From the NCBI RefSeq assembly GCF_021018805.1, contig NW_026960609.1, forward strand, positions 1,550,001 to 1,614,000: a stretch of DNA of 64,000 nucleotides, given 5' to 3'. Source of the DNA: Prinia subflava (lineage: Eukaryota > Chordata > Aves > Passeriformes > Cisticolidae). Both the position numbers and the translations under genes were made by a program. Below are positions 1 to 10,865 of this stretch, piece after piece; the first letter of the stretch is position 1, and every line of letters begins with the position of its first letter. Below the pieces are notes generated by a model that saw only the letters and a program-made list of their open reading frames with translations, was not told the origin of the DNA and did not search any database.

Positions 1-1971
1 GTCAGAGGTGTCCAGAACCACACAGGCCTGGATCATATCCAAGACATTAGAAGTCTCAGGAAGGCTTCCAAGGAGCCTCTGGCAAGCAGAATTAGCATTG
101 CTCTTTGCAAATTGTTCTAGCAATATTATATTCAAAGTGCTATCCTTAACTTGCTTCTCTAAAGAATGCATCAGACACCTTACAAATTGAAGAAAGGTTT
201 CGTCTGGCTTCTGGACTATAACCAAGAAGTCTTGCTTTAGAGAGGAGGATAACATAGTTTTTATCAGTGCTGATATGTGTCTGCACAGATTCAGAACAGT
301 CTGAAGAAGGCCAAATTGCACATCAGGGTAAGCATAATCGCTTGTCCCAGTAAGCAAATTAGCTCTGACCCCAAACAAGGGATCTTCTTGAGACAATTGA
401 CTATTTTGGACAGCCACTTCTGTGGCCAGTCGTTTCCAATTGTCTTCAAAGGTAGAAACCTGAACAGGTCCAAATAATGCCAAAGCCAGGCATCTAATTT
501 CATACGGAAGGATCAGATCCTCAAATTCAAGACTGATCCATTGTATGACATCAGAAAAACCGACATCACTTTTTGCCACATCCCTTTGGAAGGGAGACAG
601 ATCTGCCCAGGACAGGGCAGTGTGGCCGTGAGGCTGTGAAACCACATCCACAGCTCTCTGGACCGGCTGGAGCACTGCTGCACATTCAGACAGCAGCTCC
701 GTCAGCTCAGCAGCCACGCTCGGCTGCGATGCAGGACCAAGAATTACATCCCAATTCAGGGGAGGGCGAGCATGCACATATGACGACGCTTCAGGCTCAC
801 TTGCCCCTCTCACAGCCGGCTCGGGCCGGCTGGGCGAGCGGGGGGACAACAGAGACCCCACCTCACTCAGCCTCCGCTCCATGCGGGGGTGTGTATGTTG
901 CGCTAGGCAGGGGGGCGTGGCAGATCGGTCATGGCTTTCCGCCCCCTGCCAGATCAGGGGTGCTCGGGACCAGGCAGGCAAGTCCCGGTCAGGAGGGAAT
1001 GGCGGCGGCACAGCTGCCGCCCCTGCTCCCCGCTCAGCCTGCAAGTGCTGGCTGGGGGAGTGGGAGCATGGCACGGCTGTCGCAGCACCCAGCCCGCTCT
1101 CTGCGGGCTGTGTGGGGAGGGGGTAGGGAGGGTTCCCTCCCGCTGGGCTCGTCTGCCGAAGCCCGCGTGGGGTGGGACAGGGTGGGGCCGCCGTGTTGGG
1201 GGCCGGGCTAGCCGGCGGCGCGGCGAGCGCGGGACCGAGCCGGGGCGCTCTCCGCGGGCTGCGCAGGGAGGGGCCGGGCTGCGGTGCCGTCCCGGCGCCT
1301 AACGTGCAGGGCAGGGCAGGGAGTTTGTGCCACTGCAGGATCCTCCCCCCCGCACGGCCACCAGCGGCGCAGGTACAGTAGGCTCATCCGTCCCCGCTCC
1401 ATGGCCGAGGGGGAGGGGTGCCTCTGCACCCAGCGCCCGCGCTGAAGGCGGCGCCGATCCAGGGGCCGGGATGCCCTGCTCCCACGGCCCACCCGTGACC
1501 TCTGCACACACTGACCCAGAAAAAAAACCCCAAAAAGCCTCGTAGCCCTCCCAAAAATTCGCGCTGGCCACGCTCAACCCCCGACATGGGGGTGGGGATC
1601 TCCTGTGATGGCTCGAACCCTGCTTCAGAGCATTCATCGTCGAAAGTGACGGAGCTGGCAGGGGAACCAACTGTACTGTCTGTCAAAAACCCAGAATCCA
1701 TTTCCCAATCATGAACAGTCTCTTTTAGAAGCAAAAAGACTGTCGCCCAAGTCCCTAAGAGAATGCCCGCATTAGAATCTCCGTCAAGGACAGGTGAAAA
1801 AAGGCTTTTCCCTAGGGTTTTCCATGGGGTGACTGAAAGTGCTTTTTCAGGACTATAAAAAATTCCACGTGTCTTTCCCCAAGTGTACAGTTCACTGGTT
1901 AGCTGGGCTTCACGGGACATGAGGAATGATCGGAGAAGTTCCATTAGCAGTCGATCTTCCGAGAACATCAT
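1..1971 (-). pseudogene. ERV-G gag remnant (class II, betaretrovirus-like), cut by window edge
   Basis: This is a degraded retroviral Gag gene read on the minus strand, downstream of the LTR and primer site at 2038-2386. An acidic N-terminal part opens near 1971. A proline- and GC-rich middle section spans about 590-1540. Capsid sequence covers about 1-590. The capsid major homology region is recognisable near 179-222 (QKPDETFLQFVRCL) and is followed by a NANSACQ segment near 70-100, a pattern typical of class II Gag capsids. Several stops and frame changes interrupt it, so it is not a functional gene. The remaining body and 3' LTR must lie left of the window. No zinc knuckle is in view. Confidence 0.75.
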
Positions 1972-2037
1972 GGGTTTCTGATTGCAGCCGTGGAAGATGG
2001 ATTTTTTCTTCTTTTTTTTCTTGTCTCAGCTTGCAAT

Positions 2038-2055
2038 TTGACCACGTGGGCACCA
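2038..2055 (-). other. ERV-G primer-binding site
   Basis: The minus strand reads TGGTGCCCACGTGGTCAA directly after the LTR. It resembles the TGG-start tRNA-lysine type primer sites of class II retroviruses but is not a perfect match to one I can name. It fixes the internal edge of the LTR. Confidence 0.6.
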
Positions 2056-2386
2056 GATATCGCTGTGAGCCTAGCCAGAAAGACACACTCGGAGCCGGAG
2101 TTTGGGTTGATCAGAGCAGCAGGGCAGAAGATCCCTGCTTTGTTTATTCCTTCCTATTTTATACTTCTAGCAAGGTGACCATGGATTGGAGAGTGGGCAT
2201 TCCCACCTCTTACCCACATTGGTCAAGGAGGCTGTCATTCAACCTCCCCTTCTCGTGGAGAAGGAATTCATAACAATGGCAATATTTACAAAACACGATC
2301 TTCTGTTTACATTAACAAGCGTGAGAAGGTGTACACTTCTACTGTAGTATGAACGCTCAGCAAACTAGGAAGATCTCATGGTGACA
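2056..2386 (-). mobile_element. ERV-G 5' LTR (331 bp)
   Basis: On the minus strand the LTR starts TGTCACCATGAG and contains a TATAAAATAGG promoter-like box and a GGAATAAAC polyadenylation signal. It ends just before the primer site. A closely related solo LTR of 328 bp lies on the plus strand at 28547-28874, where a 6-bp target duplication confirms both ends. The 5' edge abuts a broken LTR of another family at 2387-2519, so ERV-G was inserted into that LTR. The expected duplicate GGCACG would be found outside the window. Confidence 0.8.
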
Positions 2387-2519
2387 GGCACGGATAGATC
2401 TTCAGGCCAATGGGGTTACAGACACACGATAGTGCAGGGGAGGTTACGGACTTGGGATAAACCATACACTTACCAGGGGTGAGCCAGAGAATACCATTTC
2501 AATAAAATGCAATTCCACA
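2387..2519 (-). mobile_element. ERV-H 3' LTR, first 133 bp, broken by ERV-G
   Basis: The segment matches the U3 start of the LTRs at 4541-4968 and 5987-6410, including the shared GTGAGCCAGAG stretch and the AATGCAATTCCACA terminus on the plus strand. Homology stops exactly where the ERV-G LTR begins. A purine run is visible on the minus strand just upstream (2522-2534), as expected for a 3' LTR. The rest of this LTR should be left of the window. Confidence 0.75.
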
Positions 2520-4540
2520 AATTCACCCTTTTTTCATTAAAATATGAGAAGAGAAATATGACATATGACAATTAACAATTTAAAAATGAAACAGTAATTA
2601 CACAGTTTTGCAGCATAAAAACAGATATAATTACAGTAAGGAATATGTTATACTGTGAACAATTTATCTGACTATGTAATTGCAATAAACGGGTTATGTG
2701 GGTTCATATTGCAAGATTTAAACAAATTTGTTAGCCTTTTCAGCGTGACTGGAATAATAGTGTCTAGCCTTTTCCAACTGGCATTTCAGACCACCACAGC
2801 CCCCAGTTCTAGGCTATGGCGCTAACTTCTCCCATTCCAGGGACAGGAAAACACTTGGGGTTCCCCGGGCTCCATACAAGGCCTCAGATTCTCACCCATG
2901 CATCTGAGCCAAACTATTCTTTTCACTTTCCAACTGGTTCAAACAAAGGAGTGACATTCTGCATGCAATTGTTTATATACATCCATAAGTACCCACTGGG
3001 GATTTTTTTCATCCATATCTGCACCAGAAGTGTCGAGAGACCTAACAGAAGACCCCCAGTTTTAGGTCACCAAAACAAAAACAAAAACAAAAAAATTTTT
3101 TTTTTTATTCTTTCCCCCCCCCCTTTTTTTTTTTTTTTTTTCAAAATACTTTCTCAGACACCATTTTAGGTTATCAGTCACCCTCAGAACCTACTGAGGA
3201 CAGCATAAACCCAAAAGCGATTCTGACTAAGTAGTCTACCACTGAATCGCGCTTTACAAGAAAACAATTCAAAAACTGCTTCCCATGGATTTATCCTTGT
3301 GACATGAATAGGCCTCTGCTTTCTAAAACTGAAAGCAGGACAATCTGCAATATGAACACACACAAAAACCAGAAAGGCATAATTGTAAAACTACTTCATG
3401 GGGATGGGAAGGAAATGGAGAAACAACAGGTTTTGGGTTTTAGGGTTGGAGAAGTAGGGGGTTTGGATCTCCCTGCCGTTTGGCCAGAACAGCAAGGGGG
3501 GTCTCCGGCATTTTGGGGTGAGGAGAGACAGGAGGGACAGGGGCAGAATAACACGGAAAGGAGATCATAAAGTAGAAGTAACAATTATACAAGGCTGTAA
3601 AACTGGTATTACAAATTTACCTTAGCTTTGGGTTTTGGTTTCTTAGCTTTTACTTTGTGGGACTTTGAAAGCCGAAGGTGGGAACTAAGAGCTGGAGGGG
3701 AAGCACGTGGCCATGTTGGCCATGCGGCCACAGAGCATACGGCGGCAACTGTACCGGGCTTAGCAGGATGGGGTTAGCTCTCGGGGGTTTTTTAAGGGAA
3801 GGGGCGTTAGGGAGAAGGAGCAGCGAGGGGAGGAGGGAGTAAGGGTGAGGAAGGAGGTCACAGAATTTACAGAAACAGTTTTGGGAGGTACGGGGCTTGG
3901 GCACAGCTGAAGACTGCTTTTTCCTTCTCTGATGGCTTTCTCGCTGAGTTCTTTTCGTGTCTGTCCAGGGCGTTGGCTGCTCGCGCTTGACGGTGTGCAC
4001 GGTCTGCTCGTTCTGCGGGGCCGGGGCCCACCGCCGCGCAGGGGGAGGGCTGTCTTGGCCCCATTGCTGCGGCAACGGTGCCGTGGGCAGCAGGCCGGGT
4101 GTGCTTCGCATGGCTTTTCTGGGTGCCGGGGCCTGCGTGCGTGCAGCGGCTCACACCAGGGCTTCGCCGCACCAGCTCTCAGGCCCGCGCCACACCGGCG
4201 GTCCTGCTGGGCCGGGGCCGCTCTGGGGCCCCGCCGCCACGCCGCGCCGCCCGCACTGCCCGTGCCACGCCACCATGGGCCAGAGCGCCGAGGGGCCGGG
4301 ACTTGGGCCTGCGCCACATTAGCTGGCGGTGGTAGGACGACAGCGTGGTGGCTTGGGGGGTCTCTGCGCGGTGGGGGAGGGGCCGCCCGGGGCTGCGACT
4401 GCGGCCAGGGACGGCTTCTCCGCCATGCCGGAGACGGTGCTGAAGCGGCGTTCTGCGAGGTTCTGCGCTGTGCTGGTGGTGTAGTGGTCCATCTTTGTCT
4501 CAGGGTCGTTGGTACTCGTGCCTCACGTTGGTGCATCAAT
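2520..4540 (-). other. ERV-H internal region, no recognisable retroviral gene
   Basis: The part next to the 5' LTR (about 3650-4540) is strongly GC- and CpG-rich. On the minus strand it can be read as proline/arginine-rich peptides without family resemblance. One frame ends near 3610-3650 with a short lysine-rich tail (KAKKPKPKAKVNL). The part at 2520-3060 is AT-rich and shows nothing I can name. A degenerate primer-site-like sequence with CACCAACGTGAGG on the minus strand lies at about 4520-4540. The region could be a mutated leader plus gag, or captured host sequence. Confidence 0.45.
3071..3142. repeat. Low-complexity A/T and C/T tract
   Basis: A run of CAAAA units passes into long A, T, C and T homopolymers. 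No coding or regulatory role is visible. Sequencing or assembly length errors are likely here. Confidence 0.9.
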
Positions 4541-4968
4541 TGTTGCGGTTTAGATATACGGGGAGTCCCTGGGGAAGGTTCCCTGGGAGCCCCCCAGGTC
4601 CTAGGTTCATTGGTATTTGCATGCAGGCAGGCAAAGAGACTCTAGATGGCTGGTGAGGTGCTGATGAGTTGAGGATTTATTTGGAGTTTGACCCTGGGAA
4701 GGCAGCATGGTCACTGAGGGAGAGGGGGAAGGAGGGGGGGAGAGGGAAGGGGAGAAGAGCAGAGCCTCCAGAGGCCTCCAGGGCAAAGAGAGCGAGCCCT
4801 CTCCGTTTGCACCCTTAACAGAGAGATTCAAAGTGGGCGCGGATAGATCTTCAGGCCAATGGGGTTACAGAGAGACGATACTGCAGGGGAGGTTACAGAC
4901 TTGGGATAAACCATACACTTTCCAGGGGTGAGCCAGAGCATACCATTTCAATAAAATGCAATTCCACA
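4541..4968 (-). mobile_element. ERV-H 5' LTR (428 bp)
   Basis: On the minus strand it begins TGTGGAATTGCATTTTATTG, contains a pyrimidine-rich stretch and a CAAATAAATCC polyadenylation signal near 4676, and ends CCGCAACA at 4541. It aligns end to end with the solo LTR at 5987-6410, whose target duplication fixes the family boundaries. Confidence 0.8.
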
Positions 4969-5980
4969 GTCAGGAATAATCAGTAGCTTGATTTGAATTC
5001 ATGTAGTGAACCAAAAAATTGCCTCTACGCATTTAATGGATCAAACTAGGAGTATAAGTTGTGTGACTGACTTTTTTGAGGCATTCTGCTTGCACTTTTG
5101 CCAATCCAGCAAAAAAATACTGATTCTTTTTCAGCATGGTTTCGAGGAGATAATTAATTGGAAGGGGATTAATAAGAGCAGTAAATGTGTGTTAAAAAAA
5201 ACCCAAACCACCAAAGCAAAGAAATCAGGGCATGCCTTCAATTAGGCTGTAGAGCTGCCATAAATTGTTGAAATATCCATTTGAATGGTTGAAAAATTAA
5301 GGTGGAAATCATAGTCATAGAGCCTGTCACAGAAAAGTGGCAGAGAAGACATGATGGACTTTGTCAGAAAGCTCGTAACTAAAATAAAAGCTTAAATAAA
5401 ATCTGGAGAAAAGTATGCTGATGTAAACATAGCCTTGTATATTTCATATAATCCACACAGTAGAAACAAACTGATCATGTACATCCAAGGGCCAGGTAGT
5501 AAGACAAGCACCCTAATGTGTTGTTGAATCTATCAGTGCAACAGAGATCTAAGACTCCTGCTGCATTTGTTTCAGAAACTAGGGATATGCTGGTACCAGC
5601 TTGAGTTCCTTGACAATGCTGTGACCTTTTCTTCCCAATCTAGAGCACTTCTTTCAGGCCATGTTTATGTCACCCAAACTGTGACTGGCACATTCCCAGC
5701 TGAGCTGCGAGATACCATTTGCATCAGGCTCTCTGGCATAATTGGAAATTTGACCTGCATGGATTTTGGTTTGCATTTTACTGTGTTTTTCTGCTCAACT
5801 CTAGGATCAGAAGTCAGTATAGCTTCTTCTTGCTGGGTTCTTTGTCACTAACATTCACATGGCTGCTCGCTGTGCTGCTCAGTTCAGATTACCATTGGGA
5901 GAAATATTTTTCAACAAAAATTGTGGCTCCCTTGATATGCTTCTGGTTGAAGTATTTGTCTTTTGGGCTGTTCCTGTGAG
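4969..5980 (+). other. DNAJB14 intron sequence, no feature seen
   Basis: AT-rich sequence between two LTRs. Short open frames here have no family resemblance. I assign it to an upstream DNAJB14 intron because the first visible exon at 10720 starts in the middle of the protein. Confidence 0.6.
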
Positions 5981-5986
5981 GCTTTG

Positions 5987-6410
5987 TGTTGTAATTTCGA
6001 ATTAGGGGGTCCCTGGGGAGGGTTCCCCAGGAGCCCCCCAGGTCCCAGGGTCGTGGGTATTTGCATGGAGGCAGGCAAGGAGACTCTAGACGGCTGGTGA
6101 GGTGCTGATGGGATGAGGATTTATTAGGAGTTCGACCCCGGGAAGGCAGCATGGTCACTGAGGGAGAGGGGAGAGGAGGGGGAGAGGGGGAAGGGAAGAG
6201 GAGCAGAGCCTCCGGAGACCTCCAGGGCAAAGAGAGCGAGCCCTCTCCGTTTGCACCCTTAACAGGGAGCTTCGAAATGGTTGCGGTAAGATTCTTCAGC
6301 CAATAGAGTTACAGATACACGATACTGCAGGAGGTTACAGACTTGGGATAAACCATACACTTTCCAGGAGTGAGCCAGAGCATACCATTTCAATAAAATG
6401 CAATTCCACA
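5987..6410 (-). mobile_element. Solo LTR of the ERV-H family
   Basis: This 424-bp LTR is flanked by an exact 6-bp direct repeat, GCTTTG, at 5981-5986 and 6411-6416. It is therefore a solo LTR left after recombination removed the internal part. It is antisense to DNAJB14. Confidence 0.9.
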
Positions 6411-6416
6411 GCTTTG

Positions 6417-9400
6417 GAATACCCTTTGAAATACCTCATCATACTCCAAATTTCATGATTGTGCATTGCTGCAAGTATTTGATACTGTAAGGCAAGCATC
6501 TCTGATAGGTTTTGTTAATCTGATAAAAGCTGGCAGTTCTGACCTAATCTGAATTGTAGATTTGAAAAGTGATCTGACAAGCACAGCAGCAGGATCACAT
6601 CATTTTGTAGTCACAGGAGAACCAGCGGTGGTAGCGCTAGGGTTTCTGCAGGTGATAAGAGACGTTTCAGGACCTGAAGGGCTTCTGCTGTCAGCCATCA
6701 GAGCATGGAGAGAAGCCTAGCATTCAGCAGAGTTGTTGGTGCTGCAGTTTGAAGCTGGCTGACCAGTTCTACTGCAGGTGCCTTGTCAGCTGCAAGCTGA
6801 GGTAGTGGAGCTTTGCAAGTCGTGATGAGATACCTCTGTCAACAGACTGGGGATGAATGTAGGCCATCACTTGCTTTCCTGCTGTTTGAGAAGTCTATTC
6901 TGTAAGTCAGCTGTTACTTCAGGAACAGCCAGCAAATCTGTTAATCAGAAGGACAGTGCCAAGGTGTTGGCAGGGGACTAACAATTCAACAAAGAGAGAA
7001 ATTACCTAAACAACAGAAATAATTAGATAGTAATTCAGATACAGAAGTCCAACTAGAAATGAAAAGTACAAGAAAAGCAATTCACAAAAAACCAAAACCC
7101 CAAGCAAAGTATCAATGAAAACACCAAACTTCAAATAAGCCAGAAATAAAGAACAACAAAAATAACCTGTTCAATACAAAATGGGCAATTAGTAAGCAAG
7201 TGATGTGTACATTAGAATTTTAAAAAGAAATGTCTGCGTGGAGTTTATGTATGCAAGAAAATTAGCAATAGGAACTGCAGTGCCTTAAGGGCAGCAAGAC
7301 CAAACAAACAAAAATTTGAAATGGAGCATTCAGAAAGTTGTTCATGCTGAGAGTGTTGCAGGGGTTTCAGATGCAGTTAAAAGCCAGCAGTAACATCAGT
7401 GATGAGGCTTTTCTAGAACCTCCACTGGTTTTACCCTTAATTTTTCTCTGCCTTTACTGGCTAATTTGTGTGCCCTGTAATAAGAGAAAAGTGAGAAAGG
7501 AGTGGATCCTTCCATCTACCTGCCTTCCCATGACAAATCTCCACAGGATAATTCAGTGGTGCAGGTGAGGGATTCTGGCTGAGTGAGGATTGTCAGAGGT
7601 CAGCCTACTAAAGAGGTGAGGAATATGTCCAAAAAGGTCTGTGTCTTCTGAGGGACAAGGATCAAGTTGGACATGGCTTCCAACAGCTTCCAGCAGCTGG
7701 AGAGAACTTTCTCATCAGGAGAATGGAGTTTTGGAGGAAGAAGACTTGGAGCATCTCTTGAAGGATGAGGAGGGATGGGCCTTCTGAGGCCCTGGTATGG
7801 TGGGCTGTGTGCTCCAATAGTGTTAGAGAAGCCTTGTGGCTGTACAGCCATGTATGACCTGAGTCCTGGTGACCCCACAGTTTGTCCTGTGATAAACTGA
7901 CTTAGCAAGTTCAGTTTGTGATGCATTGGAGTTTTGCCTCTCAGGAGTACATGACAAACACCGATAACTTTGTTTAATTGGAAAGCACCTTTTAATAATT
8001 TTTGCTTGTCCCATCATCCCCAGTGCAAGTTTTGGTGCAAAACTCACATGAACTCAGCAGAGGGGGGAAAACAGGTGTTATCCTGTTATGATTGCCTTGA
8101 ATTGTGCTCTGACAGGAACCTCCTGGCAAAAGTCACTGTCTCCCTCCCAGGAGGAAACTGCATTAACCAGGTGCTAGCTACTTACAGTCCAGGTGGTTTT
8201 TGCCTTGAAGTGGGCAAGCAATGGTGTAAAACTCTTGGCTAATGGCAGTGTGGCAAGGACTTCATAGCATAAGGTCACTGCTGAAAATTACAGGCTTGGG
8301 AATGGGTTTTGGCCCCTGTGCATTTGTAGAATCATTTAATGTTTTTTAGCTTTAAAGCTTGATCTGCCTAATCCAAAGGCTTGCTAAACTGCAAAATTTC
8401 CATATGAATATGCATGTTCCACATTTGTGTTTGTAGAATTTTTCATTTACTGCTAGGAAAGACTTGCAAAGATAAAACAGATGTGTTATACCTCGGCTGA
8501 ACACGTTTCTCAGTAATAACAATACCTCATCTGTGGGCCAGGTTCAGGATATCTGTTGCATGGAGGTGACTGCATTAATCCTTTAGATCTCTTGGTTTAT
8601 ACTCACCATTGCTGCTTCTCCTTTGAGGGTTGTCCACTGTGGAACATCCACTGGTTGTGAACAGGAGGGAACTCTCAAGTTTGTGTTGGGGAGTTAGAAG
8701 AACAGGTTGGCATCTATTGCATTGTTCTTTTTTTTACCCATATTTCTTCTTTTGGCATCCTAGAGTTGTGAAATGAATGTATATTTGGTCTGCAAATAAA
8801 TAAACTTTTGTGTTAGTTTTTTTTTTTCATGAAAAATGACAATATGGTATTGAGAGAGTTGTTGAGGATGCACAGTGCTTAAAAACACTTGAATGAATGT
8901 TTAACGCCAAAGTTTTAAGGCTAAAAAAATAACAACTTTGGTAAATGTTGATGGCTTGCTATGTAATTTTATATCAACCAAAGTTCTGGAAGAATCTTGC
9001 CCACAAACAGATAGCTCAGAAACAATTATTGAAGATAACTTAGATTGGATGCTGAGATAGCAATTTTGTGAAATAAAAGCTTAATTTGATACTGTTACAC
9101 ATTTAAATAAAGCTACTTGCTCTTGATACAGTCATCAAGGCAATGAGGCTGTGGATTAAGGGATCTGTACACTACCATGCTTCTATTTGTACAAATTACA
9201 AAAAAAAAAGCTTCCAGTACTCAAGAGTATGAGTTAATGTATTTTCTTTCCATCCTTTTGATGGATTCACTGTTCTTTTCAGTTAGCTCTATCAGCTTCC
9301 TAATTGGAGCTTATTAAATGTTACTTCAATGTAATGAGCTATATTTATTTCACAGGATGTTTGTGTTGGCAGCTGCCTGCATACATTCAATTCAGTGCTC

Positions 9401-10719
9401 TTGTGAGCATTACACTGAGGCTTCCATAAAAGCTCCTGTATTTGAACCCAGGAAACAGGATCCCTCAAATGAAACTTGATTTGATCAATCTGTGAAGTAG
9501 CATGGGCCACACATGATGGTGGGGTTGTACTTGTGATGTTCACGTTCCCTTAACTGCAGGATATCCATACTTCTTTCATGAGAATGCCAAAGACTTACTT
9601 GCCCCCCTGTTTTCCACATGGTTGCCCTGTGTATTGTCTTGAAAACATTAAACCCAAATTCACACAGAAATTAGTGCATGTAAGAGAATGCAGATACAAT
9701 TACAGCCATGTGAAGAGACTCACATGAAACTTTTAAAATATTTATGGATTTAATTTCTATTTCTTGCTCAGACCAGCCCATTTCTTTTGGCATGCACTCT
9801 GTGTCAGTATGCCTCATTTCTGCAGTGCAAGTTTGGGATTTAGCCTTTTCTTTCTGAATTCTTACCCAAGTAACTTGGTTTGATTGTTAAGATGTATTTA
9901 CTGGTTTGATCAGTTCTTCCTGCCCACATAGAATTAATGTTCTCTCTTCTCCTGTAAGTGCTCTTTCTTTCTTCTGGGGTATTGTAAAGTATACTAAATC
10001 ATTATGTCATTTCCAGATTTTGCTTTTCCTGTCTGGGTTAGACAGCCTACAAAAAGAATATTTCTGAGGTTTCAGTTTTTAAAAATGCTGCACTTGGTTA
10101 TATGAGATGAGCTAAAGATGTAATTGCTGGAGCTGCTACTGTGACTTTGAATTTACATAAACACTTACAGAAAGATTATTAAGATCCAGGTGCATTCCCA
10201 GCAGCAGAAGTATTCTCACATGTTTTATTCCCTGAAAAGTGAATGCTTGAGTGGTGGTATGATTTGACTTTTGTTTGAAGAAAGGGAGGTATTGTTTGCT
10301 TTGTTTTATATCCTTCATACTGAAGTCCATTTGCTGTTTACAGTCAAAACAGATTTTCCTACCTGCTAGTTGTACAAAGTAAATTTGGAACCTTCTTTTT
10401 ATGAGTTATTAGGAGCAATATTAATGTAATTGTGGATGAGGAAATGCTGCAGTAGTTGCAAACTGAAATCCTTTTTTACAACTGTGGTAGTTCTACAGTG
10501 GAAGTAAAAGAAATGTACGTAATAAGCTCAATAGTGAGTTTATTATGAAAAAATGACATTCTTTGTTTCTAGAGTGGATATTTAAAAATATTTTATATTG
10601 AAAGCAAAAGATGTAATGTGATGCATCAATGTAGTGTATGACCTCATCTGCAGCTGTGTGTTAACTCATTATTTTTACATCTTTTTGTTTGCAACATTTT
10701 ATGTCATTTTCTTTTGCAG
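6417..10719 (+). other. DNAJB14 intron sequence
   Basis: No exon, RNA gene or confident repeat is recognisable in this 4.3-kb stretch. I looked for the exon that should precede the J domain and did not find it, so the first two coding exons probably lie left of the window. About 7570-8250 is less AT-rich and may hold an old, diverged repeat, which I cannot name. Confidence 0.55.
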
Positions 10720-10865
10720 TATAAAGAAATGTAAAAATTATTATGAAGTCCTTGGAGTGTCAAAGGATGCAGGCGAAGAAGACCTAAAGAAGGCTTATAG
10801 AAAACTTGCTTTGAAATTCCACCCAGACAAAAACCATGCACCTGGAGCAACAGAAGCTTTTAAAA
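10720..10865 (+). CDS. DNAJB14: DNAJB14 coding exon, J domain first part
   Basis: DNAJB14 is a type II J-domain co-chaperone of the ER membrane. It presents its J domain to cytosolic Hsp70 and takes part in ER-associated degradation. This exon follows an acceptor ending CTTTTGCAG and ends at a GTAAAA donor. It encodes the start of the J domain (NYYEVLGV) and the diagnostic HPD tripeptide ([11 protein letters not shown]), which is needed to stimulate Hsp70 ATPase activity. It starts in phase 2, so the protein begins further upstream, outside the window. The wording matches DNAJB14 better than its paralogue DNAJB12, and the neighbour LAMTOR3 supports this. Confidence 0.95.

Larger units (their letters stand above)
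2387..4968 (-). mobile_element. ERV-H, small non-autonomous LTR element
   Basis: Two LTRs of one family in the same orientation (a fragment at 2387-2519 and a full copy at 4541-4968) bracket only about 2 kb of internal DNA. The 4541-4968 copy is not a solo insertion: its two flanks (ATCAAT and GTCAGG) do not match, as expected for the 5' LTR of a longer element. No recognisable pol or env is present inside. The element therefore looks non-autonomous. The left target duplication cannot be checked here. Confidence 0.6.

Noticed and set aside
573..1302. Long plus-strand open frames in GC-rich DNA
   Set aside because: They lie opposite ERV-G gag, are Ala/Gly/Pro/Arg-rich as expected from GC content, and have no family resemblance.
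3760..4645. Open frames of 237-259 residues on both strands of the GC-rich ERV-H core
   Set aside because: Both strands are open because stops are rare in such composition. The minus frame starts in the primer-site region, and no domain is visible.
4541..4968. Reading this LTR as a solo insertion
   Set aside because: Its flanks do not form a duplication, whereas the 5987-6410 copy does. A same-strand partner fragment exists at 2387-2519.
7338..8242. Short open frames as missing DNAJB14 exons or new genes
   Set aside because: None fits the expected DNAJB14 residues, and no consistent splice sites join them to the J-domain exon in phase 2.
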